The notes: a model not told the origin generated them from the sequence alone. A DNA stretch of 18,312 bases from JBBRMW01 sp038239365 (GCA_038239365.1 JBBSEU010000101.1:1-18312), one strand, 5' to 3'; shown: positions 1 to 6,691, counted from the first letter of the stretch. Program-made: numbers and translations.

Positions 1-911
1 AGATAGGGGTCAAGCGTGCTGCTCTTGCGAAACAGGCTGATCGTGACCAGATCGCCCGCTTTGCCTTGAAACACGTAATTTATTTGTGACACGGCGGTAG
101 TGACTTCGTTATCGTCCGATTCGCCATAGGCCAATAATGTCGCATGTAGGTCGCGGGTCAGGCTCAGTCGGTAATTGCCCGACGATGTACCCTGTTCCAG
201 CCCCGCGCGCGAAACGATCAGCGTGTAGATACCATCCTGTGCGATCAGGATCCGCTTTAGTGAGGCCGTGCCGGGTGCTTTACCGGTGTTCGTGCCAAGT
301 GTCACGTTGGCTGCATCCAGCAATGTGATCGATGGTACGAGCGTGCCGTTGGTGGCGCTGCTGGCAGTGGCACTGATCACGTCGCCCTGTTCGGCATGAA
401 ACTCGTAACGAATCGACTGTGTAGTGCTGTCGATTTTACCATTCGCGCTGCCGCCAAAATCAATCGTGCCGCGCGCTTCACCTGTGTGCTTACCCTTCAA
501 GGTCAGCACAAATTCGCCGTCGGGCGTTGACGGATTAGGCGTCACTTTGATCGTATAAGTGCCCGTGTCAGGGATCGGATAGTTGATCAGACGGGCATTC
601 GTTAAGCCGAACTTTTCATCCAACGAGTCGTCATTTTGGGCGATCACTTCATTCTGGGCATTCAACAGCGCAAGCGCCGGATCAAGTGTGGCGGCATCCG
701 AGGCAACCAGCGTAATCGTCACCAGATCGCCTTTGTCGGCGCTGAACGTGAACAGAAAGACCTTCGCACTGTCGCTAAACTGACGCTTGAGCGAATCACC
801 ATATAGGATTCGTTCGGAGGGTGCATCACTCCGTGCCTGAATGGATGAAGCGGGCGATATGAAACCCAATAAAAACAACACAATGAGCAGATAACAATAC
901 AGACGACGCAT
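1..911 (-). CDS. Exported protein with PPC-like beta-sandwich repeats (partial, C-terminus off the window)
   Basis: Leftward reading frame open from ATG at 909-911 to the window edge, 303 full codons, so the C-terminus is missing. Residues 1-27 form a signal peptide: Arg-Arg, then a hydrophobic core (YLLIVLFLLGFISP), then small residues (ASSIQA). The mature part shows about three related units that look like pre-peptidase C-terminal (PPC) beta-sandwich domains: GDLVTITLVAS near 61-71, GDVISATASS near 177-186 and GDLVTISLF near 287-295. The first two units continue with a segment of the type 'P-ALALLNAQNEVIAQND' and end in G-Y-x-L/V strands (GTYTIKV, GIYTLIV, GNYRLSL). The start is supported by GAGG seven bases before the ATG. 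Such repeats are common in secreted adhesive or protease-associated proteins. No catalytic motif is seen, so the role is unknown; it may be followed by another domain outside the window. Confidence 0.82.
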   Translation of the reverse strand, partial: MRRLYCYLLIVLFLLGFISPASSIQARSDAPSERILYGDSLKRQFSDSAKVFLFTFSADKGDLVTITLVASDAATLDPALALLNAQNEVIAQNDDSLDEKFGLTNARLINYPIPDTGTYTIKVTPNPSTPDGEFVLTLKGKHTGEARGTIDFGGSANGKIDSTTQSIRYEFHAEQGDVISATASSATNGTLVPSITLLDAANVTLGTNTGKAPGTASLKRILIAQDGIYTLIVSRAGLEQGTSSGNYRLSLTRDLHATLLAYGESDDNEVTTAVSQINYVFQGKAGDLVTISLFRKSSTLDPY

Positions 912-962
912 CGTAAAACCTCAGACGGATCAACTCCGCCGCTACATTTCCAACAGACCACC

Positions 963-992
963 ATACTACACCGATAGGCGCTGCTTTGTCCA
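963..992 (-). promoter_or_regulatory. Possible promoter of the exported PPC-repeat protein
   Basis: Read on the minus strand, TGGACA (987-992) is followed after 18 bases by TAGTAT (963-968), which would give a 5' leader of about 45 nt before the ATG at 911. The -35 matches 5/6 and the -10 4/6 of the sigma-70 consensus. Found by eye only. Confidence 0.33.
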
Positions 993-1045
993 ACGCCTTT
1001 GAACGTTGAAGTTTAAGAGTGGATTAAACGATTGCAGCGAACCTG

Positions 1046-1075
1046 TTGCTAAAATTAGCCCTATATTCTTATAAG
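1046..1075 (+). promoter_or_regulatory. Possible promoter of the cNMP-binding protein gene
   Basis: TTGCTA (1046-1051) and TATAAG (1070-1075) are separated by 18 bases, with an AT-rich surround. Transcription would begin near 1082, just before the ATG at 1092, so the leader would be only about 10 nt. The stretch 912-1091 holds no gene, only this and the divergent promoter candidate. Confidence 0.33.
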
Positions 1076-1091
1076 CCACAAGGTTCAACTA

Positions 1092-1451
1092 ATGACCACC
1101 ACAACCATTCCACTTTTGCGTAATGAGCCAAATATCCAGTCCTTTTCCGCCGGTCAGGTCATTTTCCAGGCGGGTGATCCCGGCAGTGTCATGTACGGTG
1201 TTATCGAAGGCAGTGTCGAGATCGTCATCAAAGAAAAGGTTGTTGAAACGGTTGAGGCGGGCGGAATCGTGGGTGAAATGGCCTTGATCGATACCAAGCC
1301 GCGCAGTGCCACCGCCCGCGCCAAGTCTGACTGCAAACTGGCCGCCATCGATCAGCACCGCTTTATGATGCTGGTCACTCAAAACGCCTGGTTTTCGATC
1401 TCGGTCATGCAGGTGATGGCCGAACGGCTGCGACGCTGGGGAGAAATCTAG
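1092..1451 (+). CDS. Stand-alone cyclic-nucleotide-binding domain protein
   Basis: A 119-residue protein that is essentially one cNMP-binding (CAP effector type) beta-roll. Residues 17-57 carry the beta strands with the glycine turns of the family (AGDPGSVMYGVIEGSVEI). The phosphate-binding cassette is complete at 61-75 (GEMALIDTKPRSATA), including Glu62, which binds the ribose, and Arg71, which binds the phosphate. A C-terminal helix follows (about 100-117, SVMQVMAERLRRWGE). There is no helix-turn-helix, kinase or channel domain, unlike Crp/Fnr regulators of about 220 residues, so it probably acts by contacting a partner protein in the cytoplasm. An AAGG lies nine bases before the ATG. The next gene starts about 105 bases later on the same strand, and co-transcription is possible but unproven. 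cAMP or another nucleotide could be the ligand. Confidence 0.88.
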   Translation: MTTTTIPLLRNEPNIQSFSAGQVIFQAGDPGSVMYGVIEGSVEIVIKEKVVETVEAGGIVGEMALIDTKPRSATARAKSDCKLAAIDQHRFMMLVTQNAWFSISVMQVMAERLRRWGEI

Positions 1452-1557
1452 AGAATCACCAATTTGATAAGTTCTTAGGCTGCACCGTCACGAACTGCAC
1501 AGTGCTGGGTTATCATTAGGAACAGGAATCGCTAACCACTGTCAGGAAAGCCGCTTG

Positions 1558-2706
1558 ATGTCTGATTCGCAGCTTGGGCAGATCACCCGATGGGTCATCA
1601 TCGCGTTTGGGATCATCGTGTTATGCGTAGCCGTCTGGCTGGTACGCGATATTTTAATGCTGACGCTGACCTCTGTGATCTTTGCCATGCTGATGACGAC
1701 GCCAGTACGCTTTTTGGTTCGGCGCGGAATGCGGCGCTCGATGGCCGTGCTGATCTCGATTTTGCTGTTCCTGGTGATCCTGATCCTGAGCGCGGCGATT
1801 CTGCTGCCCGGCCTGCTCGACCAGTTCCGGCAGTTAGTGATCATCCTGCAACGGGCGCTTCGTCCGGGCGTGTTCCTGATCGGCGATCCAACACTGGATA
1901 CGACACAGCTTTCGATCATCCTGCGCCGCGCCTTCCAACCGAATAACTGGGCGGCTAATCTTGAATTTCTGAACGGTGTTGATCTGTCTGATCTGAGCAA
2001 GCAAATCTCCACGCAGGTATTCGGTGGTGTCGCCAATATCACGTCGCAAGTGTTTCCGTTCGTAGGCAGTCTGGCGTCGGTGCTGCTTAGCATTTTGATC
2101 GTCGTGTTCATGGGGATGTATTTCGTCGCCGACCCAGGCACGTATGAACGCGGCGCGCTGCGATTGATACCCATCTCGTATCGTTCACGGGCGCAGGATA
2201 TTTTGCGAAAGCTGGAGATGGCACTTCGCAGCTTCTTGCAGGCGCAGGTGATCCTGATGTTGTTGACGGGTGGCAGTACGGCGATCACGCTGGCGCTGCT
2301 TGGCATTCCGTTGGCCGGGGGGCTTGGCACGATCACCGGGTTGTTCTCGTTTGTGCCGAATTTTGGGCCACTAGTGGCGCTTATACCGATTGTGGCGGTA
2401 GTGATTATCAACGCACCGGGCAAAATTCTGTCGGTGATCGCCGTGTTCTATGCGCTGCAATTGATCCAGAGTCAGTTGATCGCGCCGCTACTGGTTGGGC
2501 AGGAAATTCACCTGCCGCCAGTGGTGATCCTGCTGGCACAAATCATCGCCGGGATATTCTTTGGCTTCCTGGGGCTGCTGCTTTCTGTACCATTGGCGGC
2601 CATTGTGGTGGTGCTGATACGTGAAATCTATATCAAGGATATGCTGGGGGATAATGAGGGCGGCATCTCATCCATCGAGATCGATTTGATCCCCGAACGT
2701 ACTTAA
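1558..2706 (+). CDS. AI-2E family (PerM/YdiK-type) membrane transporter
   Basis: A 382-residue integral membrane protein with the layout of the AI-2E/UPF0118 family. Two hydrophobic segments lie at the N-terminus (about 9-31 and 60-85, the second LISILLFLVILILSAAILLPG). A polar central region of about 70 residues follows (QFRQLVIILQRALRPGVF...SKQISTQVF). Five or so C-terminal segments carry the family's hallmark stretches, FSFVPNFGPLVALIP and IAGIFFGFLGLLLSVPLAAI. Members export small molecules (AI-2 in some bacteria) or act as cation/proton antiporters, so the substrate cannot be told from sequence. I chose ATG 1558 over the in-frame TTG three bases earlier because AGGAAAG ends seven bases before it. 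Length is normal for the family (about 350-390). Confidence 0.9.
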   Translation: MSDSQLGQITRWVIIAFGIIVLCVAVWLVRDILMLTLTSVIFAMLMTTPVRFLVRRGMRRSMAVLISILLFLVILILSAAILLPGLLDQFRQLVIILQRALRPGVFLIGDPTLDTTQLSIILRRAFQPNNWAANLEFLNGVDLSDLSKQISTQVFGGVANITSQVFPFVGSLASVLLSILIVVFMGMYFVADPGTYERGALRLIPISYRSRAQDILRKLEMALRSFLQAQVILMLLTGGSTAITLALLGIPLAGGLGTITGLFSFVPNFGPLVALIPIVAVVIINAPGKILSVIAVFYALQLIQSQLIAPLLVGQEIHLPPVVILLAQIIAGIFFGFLGLLLSVPLAAIVVVLIREIYIKDMLGDNEGGISSIEIDLIPERT

Positions 2707-2720
2707 AACATGAATTAGAC

Positions 2721-2742
2721 GCCTGAGAGTTGCTTCCCAGGC
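2721..2742. terminator. Possible bidirectional terminator hairpin between convergent genes
   Basis: GCCTG (2721-2725) and CAGGC (2738-2742) form an inverted repeat that extends inward past one mismatch to a stem of eight positions around a loop of about six. It sits between the stop codons of the transporter gene (rightward) and the 134-residue protein gene (leftward). No strong T-run follows on either strand, so the call is tentative. Confidence 0.35.
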
Positions 2743-2751
2743 GCGCTATTA

Positions 2752-3156
2752 TCAAACGGTGGGAACTTTGAGCCATTCATAGAGTGCCTTACGTGCTTCG
2801 GCGCTCACTTCCAGATTCATGCTCATGTGTCCGGTGGCATCGGCCACAATCGTTGGACGCAAGAGCAGTTCCCCATTCGCGGTCAAGCCCATCGCCAGAT
2901 AGGCTTGTGCCGTGCCCACCTGCCGGGTCGTATGCAGCCCTTCAACCGCCTGTAAGCGGGAAAGCGTCCGTACCAAATCTTCATAACGGGGGCGCAGCGC
3001 GATTTCCAGCGGGCCAAAACTGGCCGAAATCGTCACATAGATTCCCTCACGACGCATTGCCAGCACCGGCTCATTATCCGAGTCGCTGTGTTCAAGCTGG
3101 ATCGTCTCAGTCTCCATATCCACCTGAGCATTGTCCAGGGGTTGAAAGTTTCGCAT
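2752..3156 (-). CDS. Hypothetical protein, 134 residues
   Basis: I do not recognise the family. The frame is open and looks coding: ordinary amino-acid composition, no low-complexity runs, no membrane segment or signal peptide, and predicted alternating beta strands (YVTISASFGPLEIAL near 55-70, AYLAMGLTANGELLLRPTIVADATG near 86-110) ending in a helix (SAEARKALYEWLKV). It is probably a small cytoplasmic alpha/beta protein. The ATG at 3156 is preferred because GGAG lies six bases upstream. A longer version from GTG 3219 is possible, but that GTG falls inside a likely extended -10 promoter element. Residues 13-30 are acidic (DMETETIQLEHSDSD). It converges with the transporter gene and diverges from the ferritin-like gene, so it seems to be its own transcription unit. 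Confidence 0.68.
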   Translation of the reverse strand: MRNFQPLDNAQVDMETETIQLEHSDSDNEPVLAMRREGIYVTISASFGPLEIALRPRYEDLVRTLSRLQAVEGLHTTRQVGTAQAYLAMGLTANGELLLRPTIVADATGHMSMNLEVSAEARKALYEWLKVPTV

Positions 3157-3209
3157 CTGTCGCTCCGTTCTTACGGGAAGTTTGAGAAATTTATCACGTA
3201 GTCCGGCGA

Positions 3210-3218
3210 AGTATAGCA
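3210..3218 (-). promoter_or_regulatory. Extended -10 promoter element for the 134-residue protein gene
   Basis: On the minus strand the sequence is TGCTATACT, a TGn-extended -10 with 5/6 match. No good -35 is seen. A start near 3203 would give a leader of about 45 nt to the ATG at 3156. A perfect 5-bp palindrome (CCGCT-GT-AGCGG, 3219-3230) sits directly upstream and could be a regulator site. Confidence 0.4.
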
Positions 3219-3305
3219 CCGCTGTAGCGGATGGGCTATAGGTCAGGTGGCACGCGCTTTGCTTTTTGAAGTAGCAGATAAGTAAATCAAGAGGAGTATT
3301 TGATC

Positions 3306-3836
3306 ATGAAACTGGACTCACTCCAAAAACTGTTTGTTGAACAACTGCAAGACCTGTATAGTGCCGAGAAACAACTCGTTCAGGCATTGCCAAAAATGGC
3401 AAAAGCGGCCTCATCGCCACAACTGCAACAGGGCTTCACGACGCACCTGGAGCAAACGAAGGGGCACGCTGAGCGTCTCGAAAAAATGTTCAAGACGTTG
3501 GGCAGTACACATGGCAGCAAAAAGTGCAAGGCGATGGAAGGTTTGATTGCCGAAGGCCAGGAAATGATGCAGGAAGACGCCACACCGGAAGTGATGGACG
3601 CGGGGCTGATCGCGGCGGCACAGCGCGTCGAGCATTACGAAATTGCTGGTTATGGTACGGTGCGCGCCTACGCCCGTATGTTGGGTCAGCAGGAAGCCCT
3701 GCGCCTGATCGAGCAAACGCTTGAAGAGGAAAAGCAGACTGATGAGAAGCTGACTCAATTGGCCGAAAGCACGATCAACGTTCAGGCCGATACGGGTGAT
3801 AATTCGACGGCGAGCGTAGGCAAGAGCCGCAAGTAG
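3306..3836 (+). CDS. DUF892 / YciF-type ferritin-like protein
   Basis: A 176-residue all-helical protein with the DUF892 (YciE/YciF) pattern. The first helix has the family signature FVEQLQDLYSAEKQLVQALPKMA, and the second has LQQGFTTHLEQTKGHAERLE. After a Gly/Ser/Lys loop containing a lone Cys (GSKKCKAMEGL), a third helix (GLIAAAQRVEHYEIAGYGTVRAYA) and a fourth (ALRLIEQTLEEEKQTDEKLTQLA) follow. Glu and His residues of a di-iron site are spread over the helices (E21, H47, E50, H54, E111, H112, E114, E144). Known YciF-like proteins are stress-induced and bind di-iron, but their exact reaction is unsettled. ATG 3306 is chosen over an in-frame TTG at 3300 because GAGGAG ends nine bases before the ATG and only three before the TTG. 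The tail after residue 155 is polar and looks disordered. Confidence 0.93.
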   Translation: MKLDSLQKLFVEQLQDLYSAEKQLVQALPKMAKAASSPQLQQGFTTHLEQTKGHAERLEKMFKTLGSTHGSKKCKAMEGLIAEGQEMMQEDATPEVMDAGLIAAAQRVEHYEIAGYGTVRAYARMLGQQEALRLIEQTLEEEKQTDEKLTQLAESTINVQADTGDNSTASVGKSRK

Positions 3837-3857
3837 CGTCGTCACTGCTATAGAAGT

Positions 3858-4718
3858 TTAAGTCTCGTCCGGTTCGCCCTGATAAACAATAATGCCCATC
3901 GCGTCGGTGCCAATAAATGTACCGAGCGATGGGCCGTATACTACCAGTGGGCAACCCTTCTGCCCCAACTCCGAAGCCAGGCGTTCCTGCAATTGGCGAA
4001 TTTGATCAGCAGACGTTGAGGCATTGTGCAGGATCACAAGCTGATCGGTGGTATCAAACTCGGCTGCAAATTCGATCAGTTTGTCAATGGCCTGAGCGCG
4101 CGTGCGAACCTTCTCCATTGTGACCAGTTCGCCTTCCTCAATCGTCACAAAAGGCTTGATTCCCAGCATTGCCCCCAACACCGCCTGCGATTCGCTGACC
4201 AGGCCGCCCCGCTGCAAATAAGGAAATGTGTCTGTATAGAACACGGTGTAGACATGCGGCAATCGCTTGCGAATGATGCGCGCCACTTGATCCAGCGAGT
4301 CGGTTTTATCGGTTAGCTGAACAGCGCTTTCAACCAGTTTTGCCAGTCCGACGGACGTTGTCATTGAATCAATGACGGTGATCGTGCAGCGCCCCAATAA
4401 AGCGCGAGTCGCTTCCTGAGCGTTTTCCCAGGTTTTGCTCATCGCCCGCGACAGATGAATCGAAAGAATACGGTCTGTTTCGCGGTGCAGCCTGGCATAA
4501 ACATCACTGAACTGCTCTACCGTCGGCGGGATCAACGTTGGCAGCGGGTTACTGCTTGCCAACTTAAAAAAATCCACAGCATCCAGATTGACTCCTTCGC
4601 GGAACCGCTGTGCGCCAAAGCTGATCGTTTGCGGCACGACGGTGATCCCGTTGCGCCCTACAAAGGTTGCGTCCAGAAAGTGCGCTGAACTATCCGTGAC
4701 GATGCGTATCTTACCCAT
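3858..4718 (-). CDS. DegV family fatty-acid-binding protein (FakB-like)
   Basis: A 286-residue DegV-fold protein. Family marks, numbered from ATG 4718: TDSSA at 8-12, LSRAMSKTW at 89-97 (usually LSSxLSGTY), LQRGG at 168-172, LGIKPF at 185-190 followed by an EEGEL turn and the EKVRTRAQA segment, and YGPSLGTFIGTDAMG at 261-275. FakB proteins bind a fatty acid and present it to the kinase FakA, which phosphorylates the carboxylate to acyl-phosphate for phospholipid synthesis. Its gene follows the FakA-like gene by only eight to ten bases on the same strand, so the two very likely work together. The usual His of the last motif (G-x-H-x-GPG) is Phe268 here and GPG is GTD, so lipid binding may differ from model proteins. 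A TTG three bases upstream (4721), ten bases from a GGAG, is an equally possible start. Confidence 0.88.
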   Translation of the reverse strand: MGKIRIVTDSSAHFLDATFVGRNGITVVPQTISFGAQRFREGVNLDAVDFFKLASSNPLPTLIPPTVEQFSDVYARLHRETDRILSIHLSRAMSKTWENAQEATRALLGRCTITVIDSMTTSVGLAKLVESAVQLTDKTDSLDQVARIIRKRLPHVYTVFYTDTFPYLQRGGLVSESQAVLGAMLGIKPFVTIEEGELVTMEKVRTRAQAIDKLIEFAAEFDTTDQLVILHNASTSADQIRQLQERLASELGQKGCPLVVYGPSLGTFIGTDAMGIIVYQGEPDET

Positions 4719-4728
4719 CAATGGGCGC

Positions 4729-6390
4729 TCACTCCGCGCTTAAAATATACGGGTAGAACGGCTGGCCGCCCTGGAACACCTCGAATTCCTGATCAGGGTA
4801 AGTTTGGCGCAGCGCGTCGGCCAGTGTTTCGGCTTGTTCAGCCGTGACCGACTCACCGTAGTAGAGCGTGATCAGTTCTCGTGAAGCGATCTCCATGTGC
4901 GCCAACAGTTGATGAATGACATTCTCTAACGCGCTGCCACTCACGACTAAGACGCCATTCAACAGGCCAATGATTTGCCCCTCAGCCACATCGACACCAT
5001 CCAATTGAATGCTGCGCGTGGCGGTGGTCACTTCGCCTGTAACGACGTTTTCGCGGGCGTCGGTCATCAGCGTTGCAAGGCTGTCCAGATCGCTTTCGGC
5101 GTTGAACGAAAGCATAGCCGCCACGCCCTGTGGTACAGTCCGAGTTGGCACAACCACGACTTGTTTATCCTGTACAGTCTTGGCAGCCTGTTCAGCGGTC
5201 AGGATGATGTTCTTGTTGTTGGGCAGGATGATAATTTTATCGGTGTTGAGGGCAGCGATCACATCCAGAAAATCGCCGTTGCTGGGATTCATCGTTTGGC
5301 CGCCGCTGACAATGCCCGCCACCCCCAAACCGCGAAACACACGGCGCAATCCATCACCGGGAACAACGGCGATCACAGCCACATCGCCGGGGTTAACGGG
5401 TACTTCGGGTTCGTCTTGCTCGGCACGTTCCGCGATATAACCCTCGGATTGCGTCTGCATATTCTCGACGACCACATCTTCGATCACGCCCAAACTGACG
5501 CCATAGCTGAGCGGGACGCCCGGATCGTGAACGTGAATGTGTACCTTGATCACCGACTCATCACCCACCACGACCATCGAGTCGCCCATGCTGCCAATGG
5601 CCGCCCGTACCGCGCCAATATCCAGATTTTCGCCTTTGAGCAGAAATTGAACATCATAACCATAGCCAAGTGGATCAGACGATTTGAGCGTTGTGCCCAG
5701 ATCGCCCACTTCGGCGGTGGTGATTTCTGTACCCGTGATCGACAGGTTTTCGCCTTGTGCCTGTTTCAACATGCCCTCGAATAGGATCAGTAAACCCTGA
5801 CCGCCTGAATCGACTACCCCCGCCTTTTTGAGAATGGGCAGCAGTTCGGGCGTGTGTGCCAGCGACTGCCGCCCGCGCCGCACCGCTCGTCGCAGAATTT
5901 CGGTCAGATCGTCAGTGTCTTTGGTTGCCGCTTCAACCTCGTCGGCAATCTCACGCGCAACCGTCAAAATCGTACCTTCGGTTGGCTTCTGCACAACAGC
6001 ATAAGCAAGACGTACACCTTCACGATAGGCTTTTGCCATCATGGCCGCATCCGCTTCACGGTGGCCGCTCACTTCGGCAGCGAAACCACGCAGCAGTTCG
6101 GAAAGGATCGTGCCGCTGTTCCCACGCGATCCCCGAATCGCGCCGCGCGCATAACGCACGGCAATCGTCCCAATATCAAGCGATTCGTTGCCCGTGATCT
6201 CGTGATAGGCGTTTCGCACGGTCAGGAGCATGTTCGTACCGGTATCGCCATCGGGCACCGGGAACACGTTCAGTTTGTTGACGCGCTCGTAGTTTTGTTC
6301 CAGCCAGGCCAAACCGCCCGCCAACAAATGTTTGAACAGCGGGCCGTTACAGGCGGTGATCCGGGCAATCGTGGGGCTTGATGAGTTCAT
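4729..6390 (-). CDS. fakA: DAK-domain fatty acid kinase-like protein (FakA-like)
   Basis: A 553-residue protein with the full three-part FakA/YloV layout. The N-terminal DhaL-type ATP-binding domain (about 1-210) shows NVFPVPDGDTGTNM at 41-54, whose Asp residues (47, 49) bind the Mg-ATP. It also shows RGSRGNSGTILSELLRG at 86-102 and VVDSGGQGLLILFEGM at 192-207. A middle domain (about 235-320) contains VHIHVHDPG near 283-291, matching the His-rich stretch of FakA. The C-terminal domain (about 336-553) is DegV-like in appearance and ends in the FYPYILSAE tail typical of the family. It transfers phosphate from ATP to a fatty acid held by a FakB/DegV protein, and the gene for such a protein follows directly. 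Length matches the family (about 550). No clear Shine-Dalgarno is seen before the ATG at 6390; the upstream 18 bases are AT-rich. Confidence 0.93.
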   Translation of the reverse strand: MNSSSPTIARITACNGPLFKHLLAGGLAWLEQNYERVNKLNVFPVPDGDTGTNMLLTVRNAYHEITGNESLDIGTIAVRYARGAIRGSRGNSGTILSELLRGFAAEVSGHREADAAMMAKAYREGVRLAYAVVQKPTEGTILTVAREIADEVEAATKDTDDLTEILRRAVRRGRQSLAHTPELLPILKKAGVVDSGGQGLLILFEGMLKQAQGENLSITGTEITTAEVGDLGTTLKSSDPLGYGYDVQFLLKGENLDIGAVRAAIGSMGDSMVVVGDESVIKVHIHVHDPGVPLSYGVSLGVIEDVVVENMQTQSEGYIAERAEQDEPEVPVNPGDVAVIAVVPGDGLRRVFRGLGVAGIVSGGQTMNPSNGDFLDVIAALNTDKIIILPNNKNIILTAEQAAKTVQDKQVVVVPTRTVPQGVAAMLSFNAESDLDSLATLMTDARENVVTGEVTTATRSIQLDGVDVAEGQIIGLLNGVLVVSGSALENVIHQLLAHMEIASRELITLYYGESVTAEQAETLADALRQTYPDQEFEVFQGGQPFYPYILSAE

Positions 6391-6480
6391 CAGTTTAATT
6401 ATTCAACAACCGTTATGAATGATGATCTGTAAAACACCAGAGCATAGCCGATGATGCGGCAAAGTTCAATCTTTGGGGAA

Positions 6481-6511
6481 GCATTCGGCGATCAGCGGTC
6501 AGCATTCAGCT
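6481..6511. repeat. Degenerate heptanucleotide tandem repeat, consensus GCNNTCA
   Basis: Four consecutive 7-base units, GCATTCG / GCGATCA / GCGGTCA / GCATTCA, are followed by the start of a fifth (GCTTTTT). G1, C2, T5 and C6 are constant across the four units. The repeat lies in non-coding DNA between divergent genes, so codon structure does not explain it. Confidence 0.6.
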
Positions 6512-6542
6512 TTTTGACTCGGCAAACTGCTGGATTCTCCAC

Positions 6543-6572
6543 TTGACGGCGCACGATGTTTCATGTTACGCT
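6543..6572 (+). promoter_or_regulatory. Possible promoter upstream of the structured leader
   Basis: TTGACG (6543-6548) is 18 bases from TACGCT (6567-6572), which is preceded by TG at 6564-6565 (TGnTACGCT, an extended -10). Transcription would then start near 6579-6580, exactly at the foot of the long hairpin. The -10 match is only 3/6, so this rests mostly on the good -35 and the TG. Confidence 0.4.
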
Positions 6573-6579
6573 CCTAACC

Positions 6580-6685
6580 GTCGAGGGATAACCGCAACAG
6601 ATTAGTTTATCGCTGGTAAAAGGCCGTACCGCGATGTCTGTTGCTATCCCTCGACAAGATGGCGATAACCGCGATGCGGCCTTTT
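6580..6685 (+). ncRNA. Structured 5' leader: long bulged hairpin with apical-loop pseudoknot potential
   Basis: The outer stem pairs 6580-6601 with 6637-6655: 11 bp, a 3-nt bulge (ACC, 6591-6593), then 8 bp, all Watson-Crick. Inside it a second stem pairs 6609-6613 with 6631-6635 and 6615-6618 with 6627-6630 around a single bulged T. The apical loop is AAAGGCCG (6619-6626). That whole loop is complementary to CGGCCTTT at 6677-6684, seven bases before the Shine-Dalgarno, so an H-type pseudoknot can form. In addition ACCGCGATG occurs twice (6628-6636 and 6668-6676). The downstream copy can therefore replace the inner-stem strand and pair with 6609-6617, giving two mutually exclusive folds. This could be a cis-acting leader of the downstream gene, a small RNA, or a DNA palindrome bound by the gene product. 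I match it to no known riboswitch class. The pairings are seen in the sequence; the function is inference. Confidence 0.55.
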
Positions 6686-6691
6686 GCTTTT

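Noticed and set aside
1542..2423. 293-codon open frame antisense to the AI-2E transporter gene
   Set aside because: The protein is Ser/Arg/Ile-rich with no family features, and the sense frame is a convincing membrane transporter. Long antisense frames are expected opposite hydrophobic genes.
3411..3845. 144-codon open frame on the minus strand opposite the ferritin-like gene
   Set aside because: It lies entirely antisense to a clear DUF892 gene, has no ribosome site and no recognisable composition of a real protein.
4975..5784. 269-codon open frame opposite the FakA-like gene
   Set aside because: Rich in His/Gln/Arg, as expected from the complement of the real frame; all FakA motifs are on the minus strand.
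6580..6655. Long hairpin considered as an integron attC site or a miniature transposon with terminal inverted repeats
   Set aside because: No paired RYYYAAC/GTTRRRY core boxes in the right places, no target-site duplication at the ends (ACC before, AAG after), no second copy in the window and no integrase or transposase nearby. A genome-wide copy count could reopen this.
6660..6690. CGGCC followed by TTTTGCTTTT considered as an intrinsic terminator before the BRO-N/DinD-like gene
   Set aside because: The local stem is only CCGC-GAT-GCGG (4 bp) and the T-run is interrupted. It may take part in an alternative fold but does not stand as a terminator by itself.
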